Shown here: one piece after another, positions 35,701-42,566 of the stretch | How positions within the stretch are numbered: the first letter of the stretch is position 1 | Layout of the letters: every line of letters begins with the position of its first letter | Assembly: GCF_014639795.1 (NCBI RefSeq) | Contig: NZ_BMGC01000003.1 | Span: 186,001 to 250,000 of the forward strand | DNA: 64,000 bases | Direction: 5' to 3' | Source: Gordonia jinhuaensis | Lineage (GTDB): Bacteria; Actinomycetota; Actinomycetes; Mycobacteriales; Mycobacteriaceae | Made by a program: the position numbers and the translations under genes | The notes under the pieces: generated by a model | The model's database searches: none | What the model was told of the DNA's origin: nothing | The model's input: the letters and a program-made list of their open reading frames with translations, nothing else

Positions 35701-36015
35701 CGGGCGTTGTTCGACTCGGCGATGTTCTTCGACTACCCGCAGGCCGGATCGACGGCGATCGCGGTCGGAGTGACGTCCGAATGCGTCGAACCCGGCTCTG
35801 TTGACGCCGCACGACTGATGCTCCTGGGTCTGCGGGTCCGGCCTCGACGTGACATGCCGTCGGTGAACGCTGTGGTGTCGGATCTGCGCGCGCACAGCGC
35901 TGTCGACGATGCCACGTGGGCCGATCTGTCGGCCCGTGTGCAGGCATTGTCGATGCGTGCCGCGCTGGGGGAGTTGCTCGATCGGCTCGCCGTGGTCGAT
36001 ACCGTGGGGTTGTGA
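32725..36015 (+). CDS. Large AfsR/SARP-type regulator with NB-ARC-like ATPase
   Basis: This 1096-residue protein has an OmpR-type DNA-binding domain at about 30-95 (SRRLLAALALEPGVHVSAHT; LHTQISRLRGVLP). A bacterial transcriptional activation domain follows at about 100-245 (VYTRLRLALSRELGADPGAD). An ATPase at about 275-600 has Walker A GTGGAGKT, Walker B TLLILDNCEQV and GLPLAIELAAARVRT. A helical TPR-like sensor region covers about 640-1090. No C-terminal LuxR helix-turn-helix is seen. Such proteins activate secondary metabolism or export genes. It overlaps the MFS gene by GTGA, so that transporter is the obvious target or partner. I see no biosynthetic cluster beside it. Confidence 0.9.
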   Translation: MQHRSVGSIVVGLLGPVATRRSEATDDADESALVPVSGTRSRRLLAALALEPGVHVSAHTLIDLVWDGQAPRSPVAALHTQISRLRGVLPAGAIESGANGYRLTLRDDQIDIGCARRLIDSGERSGLDAAAALWRGLPGADLGDDQLARSVAAESGAVRRRLDEARIRAALESKDPDSARDIAESLVAADELDEVAAALLMQTLAAQGRVPEALAVYTRLRLALSRELGADPGADVTSLHRRLLADADADAEDGRGPGATVPRRSVSIGLRSEPNALIGRDDDLDRIEEMLSTSRVVTIQGTGGAGKTRVANAVGHRMSEQFPRVVSVPLASVRADADVIGSVASTLGISDTDLSAGGRPRLIVDDLTLRVAETLATRRTLLILDNCEQVIDACATLVDTLVGAVEDLTVLATSRSPLMIAAERIYPLPPLDTDSPDAAGPRLFAARARAIRPGVALDPGQVSRLCAQLDGLPLAIELAAARVRTMSVGEISERLEHRFALLRSNDRSSPERHRTLTAVIEWSWELLDPAAQRVWTALCLLPGGFDLRLARAVSGMDDIELEDALGALVDQSLLTVVESDGHIRYRMLEMVREYGELRLDAAGGRDAVEHRMALWAIAFCDEIRAQNENGQQRTALSRMTAEVGNLVWSVRTSMAGAAVDGLGRDVIIHCFPVLAVYWSARGMHAEVRAWAVPVISALADRWAGGDDRLTDDERVLTMVSVLFAAGHIMVIPPVDLRLVARARIMLRQLHRPDQTYANEADFVTAVALGFGQSRYGTFRLIVRAHTSSNPLVRGHAAMMKSNAAENLGNIRGALRYAREALEISRISGQQWTEAMALSEIGGASGSVGRFDDAVVNYRRAAALMLEIGAIEDALQMRLYEVLALLSAGHHDLASTQFQAFRDSDVDDKAAADQPEVVAAAELCVAEIARIDGDHDRAATLFERMAVKLYAEHPMPERDPTVVFFIADAICGLVLTGRISAAAVLARRAAATVRALFDSAMFFDYPQAGSTAIAVGVTSECVEPGSVDAARLMLLGLRVRPRRDMPSVNAVVSDLRAHSAVDDATWADLSARVQALSMRAALGELLDRLAVVDTVGL

Positions 36016-37313
36016 CGCAGCGGACCTCCACACCACGTGAGTCGGCGGCCACGGCGGCCTTGTTCGTCGCGGTACTCGCCGTGCTCCTCACCACCGGCTG
36101 GTCGGCCAACCATTTCGCGGCGGTGTTGCCGGTACTCACCTCCGACGAGCACCTCTCCGAAACCTTCGCGACCGTCGTCTTCGGCGTCTATGCGATCGGC
36201 TTGCTCCCCGGACTGTTCGGCGGCGGCGCGCTGTCAGACCGATACGGCCGGGCGGCGGTCGCGCTGCCGGGGGCCGTCTGCGCCTTCCTCGGCTCGCGCA
36301 TCCTGGCGTTCTGGGAGACCGAATCCGGACTCGTCGTCGGGCGGCTGGTGGTGGGTGTGGGTGCCGGGCTCGCGATCGGCACGTGCACCGCCTGGGCCGC
36401 CGATCTGCGGGGTCCGCGCGGCACCGTACTCGCTGGCGTCTTCCTCACCCTGGGATTCGGTCTCGGGCCGGTCGTCTCGGGTATGATCGAACAGATTCCC
36501 GCTGTGACACAGTCGATCCCGTTTCTCACCTCGGCGGTGCTGTCGGCGGTGGCCATCACGACCGCGGTGGTGCTGACCCTCGCCGGGCGGCCGCGGTCAT
36601 CGTCGTCGACCGCAGGGTCGAACGGTCCGCTCCCTGCAGGTGCGCCCCCCGCAGGTGCGCCCCCTGCCGGTCCGCTCCCTGCCGGTCCGGCCTCAGCCGA
36701 GACATTCGCCTCAGTGCGCCCCGTCGAGGAGGTGCGTTCAGCCGCGAGTGCGCTGGGATGGGCGTTGCCGCTGGCGCCGTGGGTGTTCGCGACGGTGACC
36801 GTGGCATTCGTGTTCATGCCGTCGAGACTGCACGCGGGCGCCGACAAGGCGCTGTGGGCCGGGATCGCCGCCGGAGTGGCATTGGGCACCGGGATCGTGG
36901 TGCAGACGCTGGCGCGCGGTCGAGGGTGGGGCCCGAGGACGGGAGTGATCGGGCTGGTTGTGGCCGCTGTCGGTTTCGTGGTCGTCGGTCTGTCGCCGCG
37001 GCCCTATCCGGAGTGGCTGCTGGTGGTGTGCGCGATGCTGCTCGGTGGCGCATACGGCCTATGTCTGCGAGAGGGACTGCTCGATCTCGAATCGTTGGCG
37101 CCGCAGGCGGTTCGAGGAACCCTGACCGGGGTGTTCTACGTCGGCACCTATGTCGGGTTCGTGCTCCCGCTCGTCCTCGTCTCACTCGACGGGGTGACCG
37201 GTGTCGGTGTGCCGCTGGTGATCTTGGCCGTGGTCGCCCTGCTCATCGCGACCCTGCGCCACCTGCGGCTGCGCCCACCGACACCGCACCCTCGTGCTGC
37301 GCGCCCGCGGTGA
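36012..37313 (+). CDS. Major facilitator superfamily transporter
   Basis: From the GTG at 36012 this is 433 residues with about 12 hydrophobic segments. The MFS loop signature between helices 2 and 3 reads GGGALSDRYGRAAVALPG. RLVVGVGAGLAIGTCTAWAADLRGP is typical of helix 4-5. The central loop contains a Pro/Ala repeat (PAGAPPAGAPPAGPLPAGP) and separates the two six-helix halves. It is translationally coupled to the AfsR-like regulator (GTGA overlap). It is probably an exporter of an antibiotic-like or toxic compound, controlled by that regulator; the substrate cannot be inferred. Confidence 0.88.
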   Translation: MTQRTSTPRESAATAALFVAVLAVLLTTGWSANHFAAVLPVLTSDEHLSETFATVVFGVYAIGLLPGLFGGGALSDRYGRAAVALPGAVCAFLGSRILAFWETESGLVVGRLVVGVGAGLAIGTCTAWAADLRGPRGTVLAGVFLTLGFGLGPVVSGMIEQIPAVTQSIPFLTSAVLSAVAITTAVVLTLAGRPRSSSSTAGSNGPLPAGAPPAGAPPAGPLPAGPASAETFASVRPVEEVRSAASALGWALPLAPWVFATVTVAFVFMPSRLHAGADKALWAGIAAGVALGTGIVVQTLARGRGWGPRTGVIGLVVAAVGFVVVGLSPRPYPEWLLVVCAMLLGGAYGLCLREGLLDLESLAPQAVRGTLTGVFYVGTYVGFVLPLVLVSLDGVTGVGVPLVILAVVALLIATLRHLRLRPPTPHPRAARPR

Positions 37314-37328
37314 GGACCGCAGCCGCGC

Positions 37329-38168
37329 TCACGCCTTGCGCATATACGCTCGCACGGTCAGCGGCACGAAGACGATCATGACCACCGCCGCGCCGAGCAG
37401 TGACCAGAGGACGTGAATCCCGAAGTGTCCGTTGATGGTGAGCTCGCGCACCGCGGTCACCAGATGTGAGACCGGGTTGACCTTGACGAAGGCCTGCAGC
37501 CACCCGGGCATGGTGCTCACCGGCACGAAGGCGTTCGAGATGAAGGTCAGCGGGAACAGGATGAGCATCGAGATTCCCTGCACGGATGCCGATTTCTCCA
37601 TCACTACACCCATCAGGGCGAAGATCCACGAGAGAGCGAATGCGCAGACCACCACGAGGATCGCAGAGGCCAAGGCGCCCAGAGCATCTGGTCGCCAGCC
37701 GATCGCCAGTCCGACGATGTAGGTGATGACGATCGCGATCACATACCGGGTCATGTCGGCGATGAGCGCACCGGCCAGCGGGGCCACACGGGAGATCGGT
37801 AGCGCGCGGAAGCGGTCGAACACGCCCTTGCCCATGTCGTCGCACAGCTGTACGCCGGTGGTGATCGACGCGGTGATCACCGTCTGCACGAGGATGCCGG
37901 GGATGATGACCGGCAGATAGCTCGAGACGCTGCCCGAGATCGCGCCACCGAAGATGTAGGTGAACATCAGCGTGAAGATGATCGGCTGGATCGCGACGTC
38001 GAAGAGTTGCTCGATGTTGTGTTTGGTCTTGAGCATGCCGCGATAGGCCATCGTCAACGACTGCGAGATGGTCGCGCGGATGCCGATGCGGCGGACGGTG
38101 GGTACCGGTGTGCCCGTCGAGATCGGCCTGGGTGTGCTCGTGGTGTGGGTGGTGGTCACGGTGGTCAT
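37329..38168 (-). CDS. ABC-2 type exporter permease (DrrB-like)
   Basis: The start at 38168 overlaps the ATPase stop (ATGA) and gives 279 residues. After a Thr-rich N-terminus of about 45 residues there are six hydrophobic segments. The DrrB/ABC-2 features QPIIFTLMFTYIFGGAI, MGKGVFDRFRALPISR and LTFISNAFVPVSTMPGWLQ are present. With the ATPase it forms a daunorubicin-resistance-type exporter for lipids or drugs in the inner membrane. It ends convergently, 15 bp from the MFS gene stop. Confidence 0.92.
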   Translation of the reverse strand: MTTVTTTHTTSTPRPISTGTPVPTVRRIGIRATISQSLTMAYRGMLKTKHNIEQLFDVAIQPIIFTLMFTYIFGGAISGSVSSYLPVIIPGILVQTVITASITTGVQLCDDMGKGVFDRFRALPISRVAPLAGALIADMTRYVIAIVITYIVGLAIGWRPDALGALASAILVVVCAFALSWIFALMGVVMEKSASVQGISMLILFPLTFISNAFVPVSTMPGWLQAFVKVNPVSHLVTAVRELTINGHFGIHVLWSLLGAAVVMIVFVPLTVRAYMRKA

Positions 38169-39127
38169 GCGGCCTCTTCCGGGCTGTCGTCGGCAGGCTT
38201 GCCGGTGATGGTGAGGAAGACCTCGTCGAGGGTGGGTTGGGCGACGGTGAGTTCGGCGATGCCGATGTTCTTCTCGCGCAGTGCCACAAGCACATTCGTG
38301 ACGAGGTCGGGGTCGGACAGTGGTGCGGAGATGCGGCCCGCCTCGGGTGAGAGTGTCACGTTCTCGCCGAGCGCGCGTTCGACCACGGCCATCGCATCGG
38401 CCGCGTGTTCGCGGTCGGCGGGGGTGAGGATGAGCGTGCTCGAGCCGATGGAGCGCTTCAGTTCGCTCGACGTGCCGTCTGCGATCACCTTTCCGTGGTC
38501 GATCACCGCGATGCGGTCGGCGAGCTGATCGGCTTCGTCGAGGTACTGGGTGGTGAGCAGGACGGTGGCCCCCTCGGACACCAGATGGCGGATCGTCTCC
38601 CACATCTGAGAGCGGGTGCGTGGGTCGAGACCGGTGGTCGGCTCGTCGAGGAACAGCAGCGGAGGGGTGGCGATGAGGCTGGAGGCGAGGTCGAGCCGCC
38701 GGCGCATGCCCCCGGAGAATTCCTTGAGTGGGCGGTTGGCGGCCTCGGTCAGCGAGAACTCCTCGAGTAGATCGCTGCCGCGGGCCTTCGCCTGTCTGGC
38801 GCTCAGACCTAGGAGTCGGCCGAACACCTCCAGGTTCTCGCTGGCGGTGAGGTCCTCGTCGACCGACGCGTACTGACCGGTGACCCCGACCATCGACCGG
38901 ACGGCCACCGCATCCTTGATGACGTCGTATCCGAAGATCTTCGCCTCGCCCGCGTCGGGGCGCAGGAGCGTGGCGAGCATCTTCACGGTGGTGGTCTTGC
39001 CCGCACCGTTGGGGCCGAGTACGCCGTACACCGACCCGGTGGGCACGAGCAGATCCACGCCGTCGACTGCCCGGAACGAGCCGAACTTCTTGACGAGGCC
39101 GTGTGCCTCGATGGCAGGTGTGTTCAT
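38165..39127 (-). CDS. ABC exporter ATP-binding protein (DrrA-like)
   Basis: The start at 39127 (MNTPAIEAHGLVKKFG) gives 320 residues; an in-frame GTG or ATG slightly upstream is possible. Walker A is GPNGAGKTTT, the signature motif is EFSGGMRRRLDLASSL, and Walker B is LLFLDEPTTGLD. The C-terminal DrrA-type extension ends in VAQPTLDEVFLTITG. It powers the ABC-2 permease encoded immediately downstream. The region upstream is a long palindromic repeat array, so its promoter must lie in about 70 bp or within the repeats. Confidence 0.94.
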   Translation of the reverse strand: MNTPAIEAHGLVKKFGSFRAVDGVDLLVPTGSVYGVLGPNGAGKTTTVKMLATLLRPDAGEAKIFGYDVIKDAVAVRSMVGVTGQYASVDEDLTASENLEVFGRLLGLSARQAKARGSDLLEEFSLTEAANRPLKEFSGGMRRRLDLASSLIATPPLLFLDEPTTGLDPRTRSQMWETIRHLVSEGATVLLTTQYLDEADQLADRIAVIDHGKVIADGTSSELKRSIGSSTLILTPADREHAADAMAVVERALGENVTLSPEAGRISAPLSDPDLVTNVLVALREKNIGIAELTVAQPTLDEVFLTITGKPADDSPEEAA

Positions 39128-39669
39128 GGTGACCAGAGTGCCCCGGCGCACTTACATGCGTCTTACATGGCCTGTCGTCGGTCATCTGTCTCAGTGAACT
39201 GGGTGCGTTTGTGGGGTCGGCTTCGTGAACTGGGTGCGTTTGTGGGGTCGGCTTCGTGAACTGGGTGCGTTTGTGGGGCCGGCTTCGTGAACTGGTTGCG
39301 TTTGTCGGGCCGGCTTCGTGAACTGGTTGCGTTTGTGTCCGCGCATCCAGTTCTGTCAGACGCAACCTTTGCAATGGTTGCGTTCGCGTGAACTGGTTGC
39401 GTTTGTGGGGCCGGCTTCGTGAACTGGTTGCGTTTGTGTTCGCGCATCCAGTTCTGTCAGACGCAACCTTTGCAATGGCTGCGTTCGCATGAAGTGGTTG
39501 CGTTCGTCGTACCAGCCTCGTGAGATGGTCGCCACGACAGCGCCATCGGACGCAGTCGTCCGGCACGCGGTCTCGCTGCGTTATCCACAAACTCTGATCG
39601 ATCCACCGATCTGCCCTGAGGACACGACTTCCACCGAGTGGTGTCTGGGCGATCGGTCATCGTCGCTGC
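39128..39669. repeat. Palindromic repeat cluster B with 31-bp tandem array
   Basis: From 39194 a 31-bp unit starting gtgaact(g/g)g(g/t)tgcg repeats exactly at 39194, 39225, 39256, 39287 and 39318, then again at 39388 and 39419. Two composite palindromes follow: reverse arms cgcatccagttct at 39342-39354 and 39443-39455. Central 22-bp dyads with arms cgcaacc / ggttgcg (second copy ggctgcg) lie at 39361-39382 and 39462-39483. The two composites are 101 bp apart. Related sequence occurs at 19.5 and 40.8 kb. The stretch 39500-39669 before the AbiEi-like gene shows nothing else. Confidence 0.88.
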
Positions 39670-40602
39670 ATGGCTGATCCATTGTTCGGACTCAATCCCT
39701 TCGTCCTCCGGCGCCACGCCATCGCTCTCGGAAGCTCCGACGCCGATCTGGCGGTGGCGCTTCGCGAGGGAACGATGTCGCGTCCCGGCCGGGGAATCTA
39801 CGTTCTTCCGAGGAGTCGTCTCGAGGAGTATCGGGACCAGGTGCTCGGCGCCGCGAGCCGCAGTATGACCGATCGGGTCGCAAGCCATGAGTCGGCGGCT
39901 GTTCTCCACGGGATCGACATGCTCGAGCCGCCACCGGTTGCCGTTCACTTCACAGCTTCACGCAGGGGCAGTGGCCGCCGTCGGCATTCGGTGATCACCC
40001 ATGGCGCGCCGCTGCTGTCGTATGAGGTCACGTCCCTCGACGGAATCCCGGTCACATCGCTGGCGCGTACGGCCGTCGATCTCGCACGTACACGCGAGTC
40101 GTTCGAGAGCGCGCTCGTCGTGATGGACTCGGCACTTCACCGAGGCGCCTCGCGTCACGAGATCGAGGGCATTCTCGCTCGCGGGTGTGGATGGCGAGGA
40201 ATTGCACTGGCACGCAACGCATATGGAAGTTCCGACCACCGTGCAGAGAGCGTTGCTGAGACTCTGAGCCGAGCGGGAATGCTGACGTTTCCCGACATTC
40301 CCATGCCTCAGCTTCAGTAAGAATTCTTGGACGAATGTGGGCGCCTGATCGCCCGGGTGGACTTCTACTGGGAGGAGCTCAAGCTGATCGGCGAGTGTGA
40401 CGGCCGCTCGAAGTTCGAGACGGACCTACGCCCAGGGGAGTCGGTTGCCGATCGACATTGGGCGAGTCGGCGACGCGACGAGCGACTCTGGGAACTCGGC
40501 AACACGACTGTTCATTGGGGGTGGGCGGAGGCCACGGATCCGGCGCGGCTGCATCGGCGCCTCCGTCTCGGCGTCGATGAGGCGATGCGGAGATCGGCGT
40601 GA
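39670..40602 (+). pseudogene. AbiEi-like protein gene interrupted by an in-frame TAA
   Basis: One reading frame runs from the ATG at 39670 to the stop at 40600-40602, broken only by TAA at 40318-40320. The first part (216 residues) has the winged-helix start of AbiEi-type antitoxin proteins (DLAVALREGTMSRPGRGIYV) and SHESAAVLHGIDML. The second part continues without shift as RLIARVDFYWEELKLIGECDGRSKFE, which resembles the DUF559-like nuclease-fold end of full-length actinobacterial homologues. A single base change therefore explains the break. No cognate AbiEii-type toxin gene is adjacent. Both flanks carry the palindromic repeat clusters. Readthrough or an error in the sequence are the alternatives. 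Confidence 0.8.
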
Positions 40603-41001
40603 GTGGCGTGCTTCACGGGATGACTGGGTGCGGTGGTATGGACGCAGGCACCTCGTGTCCGCGCAGCCATTGCACAGTCTGTCTGCTTGGAAACTGGTTG
40701 CGCGGATGTCGGTCTCGGAGGCCTGGGAAGCGTGCTGCGTCACCGGGAGGGTGTTCGCGATTCGCGGGATGGTCGGCTGCGGGTCGTCGATGCAACCAGT
40801 TCTTGTAGACGCGACCATTGCACTGGTCGCGTTGGTGAGAACTGGTTGCGCGGGCGCAAACGCAACCAGTTCTCAGGCTGCGCTCACAAACGCGACCAGT
40901 TCTTGTAGACGCGACCATTGCACTGGTTGCGTTTGTGAGAACTGGTTGCGCGGGCACAAACGCAACCAGTTCACAGGACGCGCGTCGACAGCTCCGACCA
41001 G
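40603..41001. repeat. Palindromic repeat cluster C, two tandem 100-bp units
   Basis: Between about 40669 and 40977 the repeat family recurs. Reverse arms are at 40791-40803, 40861-40873, 40891-40903 and 40961-40972. Forward arms agaactggttgcg are at 40838-40850 and 40938-40950. Central 22-bp dyads with arms cgcgacca / tggtcgcg lie at 40810-40831 (perfect ends) and 40910-40931. The two central dyads are exactly 100 bp apart. A degenerate copy is near 40669-40710. No gene is supported in this gap. Confidence 0.87.
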
Positions 41002-42222
41002 CTACTGGCCGGTGGTCGGGATCCCGAGGGAGGCGGCGAAGCTCGGCCAGGCGTCGTGGAGGTCGTCCTGCCAGTAGGCCCATGAGTGGGTGCCGTTGCC
41101 GCGGAACATGAACGTGGCCGGCACCTTGGCGGCGGCGAACTTGGCCTGGACCCGGTGGGTGGAATCCGCGACCAGACTTTCGGGGTTGCCGCCGATGGTC
41201 TTCTGACGCCACAGCTGTGAGGCGTCGTTGTCGGTCTCCGACAACGTGTCGTGGATACCGGGCTTGCCGTTGCCGGTGGTGATCACGACGTTGCTCCCGC
41301 GCAGTTTCACGAGGTTGTCCGCGGTGGTGGGATCGTGCGCGATCCAGGTGGGGCTACCCGGCGCCCCCCACATGTTGAGCAGATTGGCCCCGCCCAGCGA
41401 GGTCACCCCCGCGACCGCGGCCGCGCACACCGGATCCTGGATGTCGCTGCACCCGGAGAATGATCCGACGCTCCGATAGAGGCCCGGCGCCGACTCGGCG
41501 ATCTGCAGCGCCGAGGTCGCCGACATCGACAGTCCGGCAATCGCATTGCGACCAGTTGTCTGCAGCGCCGAATCGATGATCGGCGGGAGTTCCTTGGTCA
41601 GCAGGGTCTGCCACTTGTTGCGACCGAGCTTGGGGTCGTCGCGCAGCCAATCGCTGAAGTAGGTGTACGCACCGTCCATCATGGTCACCACGTTGACATG
41701 CTTGTCCGCCATGAAATCGACGACGTCCGTGGCGGTTTCCCAGGTCTTGACCTCGTCGCCCTCGGTCTTCCACGTGGCATTGCCGTTGTAGCTGCGCCCG
41801 TCCTCGGCCCCGTTGAGCAGGTAGAGCGAGGGCGCGGGAACGGAGGTGTCGGCGGGACGGATGATCTGCACACCGACGGTGCGATTCATTGCCGCCGAGT
41901 GTAATTCGATGATGAAGCGTCGCGGCGACACCCTGCTGACCGACACGATGTGCGAACCGTCGGGTGCGGACTTGGCGTTCGGGAATGCCGACTCGACCGG
42001 AACCGGTACGGGCGCAGGTGCAGGAACCTTGGGCTTGGGTTCGGCGGTCGCAGTCGGTGAGGTCGCAGTTGGGGAGGTAGCGGGTGCGGCCGAGGCGCCC
42101 GACGCACACACAGCGGTTGCGGTCAGCGACGTCATCACGGCCGCCGTCGCCATCGCCACCGTGCCCATGCGCCGTACGTGCATGCGCCTACTGCTGATCA
42201 TCGATCTTCCCCCCAAAGCCAT
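41002..42222 (-). CDS. Secreted mycolyltransferase / antigen 85-like esterase
   Basis: The protein is 406 residues from 42222 or 399 from the ATG at 42201; both have a G-rich site upstream. A signal peptide ends near GASAAPA and is followed by a Pro/Ala/Thr linker. The alpha/beta hydrolase domain has the nucleophile in AIAGLSMSATSALQIAE, and the catalytic His is in FRGNGTHSWAYWQ. These match antigen 85 mycolyltransferases, which move mycolic acids between trehalose monomycolate molecules or onto arabinogalactan in the cell envelope. Presence supports a mycolate-bearing host. Confidence 0.92.
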   Translation of the reverse strand: MALGGRSMISSRRMHVRRMGTVAMATAAVMTSLTATAVCASGASAAPATSPTATSPTATAEPKPKVPAPAPVPVPVESAFPNAKSAPDGSHIVSVSRVSPRRFIIELHSAAMNRTVGVQIIRPADTSVPAPSLYLLNGAEDGRSYNGNATWKTEGDEVKTWETATDVVDFMADKHVNVVTMMDGAYTYFSDWLRDDPKLGRNKWQTLLTKELPPIIDSALQTTGRNAIAGLSMSATSALQIAESAPGLYRSVGSFSGCSDIQDPVCAAAVAGVTSLGGANLLNMWGAPGSPTWIAHDPTTADNLVKLRGSNVVITTGNGKPGIHDTLSETDNDASQLWRQKTIGGNPESLVADSTHRVQAKFAAAKVPATFMFRGNGTHSWAYWQDDLHDAWPSFAASLGIPTTGQ

Positions 42223-42566
42223 CTACCCCCAAAGCCACAGTGCTGTGGCGTCGTGTACTCGCGTGCGGATGGGATCGCATGGCGCACTGGAAGTCGCCCG
42301 CCCCCCGGATCGATCGCCGATGCGCCACTGTAGCCGATGATGCTGACGGATCCGTCCGGCGTGATGGTCCTCGTCGACCATCACGTCCCGTCACCGACGT
42401 TACCGTCCGGCTGGAGTGCTACTTCCCAGTATCTGAGAGATTTTGCGGAGTCGACTCCGCGAACCGCCTGGTCACGAGCCTGGCGACCAGAGCCCAGAGA
42501 CCAGAGACCAGCCAGTCCAGCTCCCGGCGCCACTCGCTCTGGGCCCACCGTCGGCGGGCGCCACTC
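42223..42566. promoter_or_regulatory. Mycolyltransferase upstream region with three symmetric elements
   Basis: This 344-bp gap lies between malQ (ending at 42567) and the mycolyltransferase start, both on the minus strand. It contains gccacag-tg-ctgtggc at 42234-42249, 12 bp upstream of the gene start. A perfect palindrome gacggatccgtc lies at 42347-42358, and a hairpin gtgatggtc-N6-gaccatcac at 42361-42384. The first could be an operator. The last could end the malQ transcript. Confidence 0.5.

Noticed and set aside
39194-39348. Regular 31-bp repeats suggestive of a CRISPR array
   Set aside because: The repeat period equals the repeat length, so there are no unique spacers, and no cas genes are present. 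It is a plain tandem array built from a palindromic element.
40397-41077. Open frames through repeat cluster C with NATSS / HKRNQF-like repeated peptides
   Set aside because: The repeated peptides are just translations of the palindromic DNA repeat; both strands and several frames are open, and there is no start signal.
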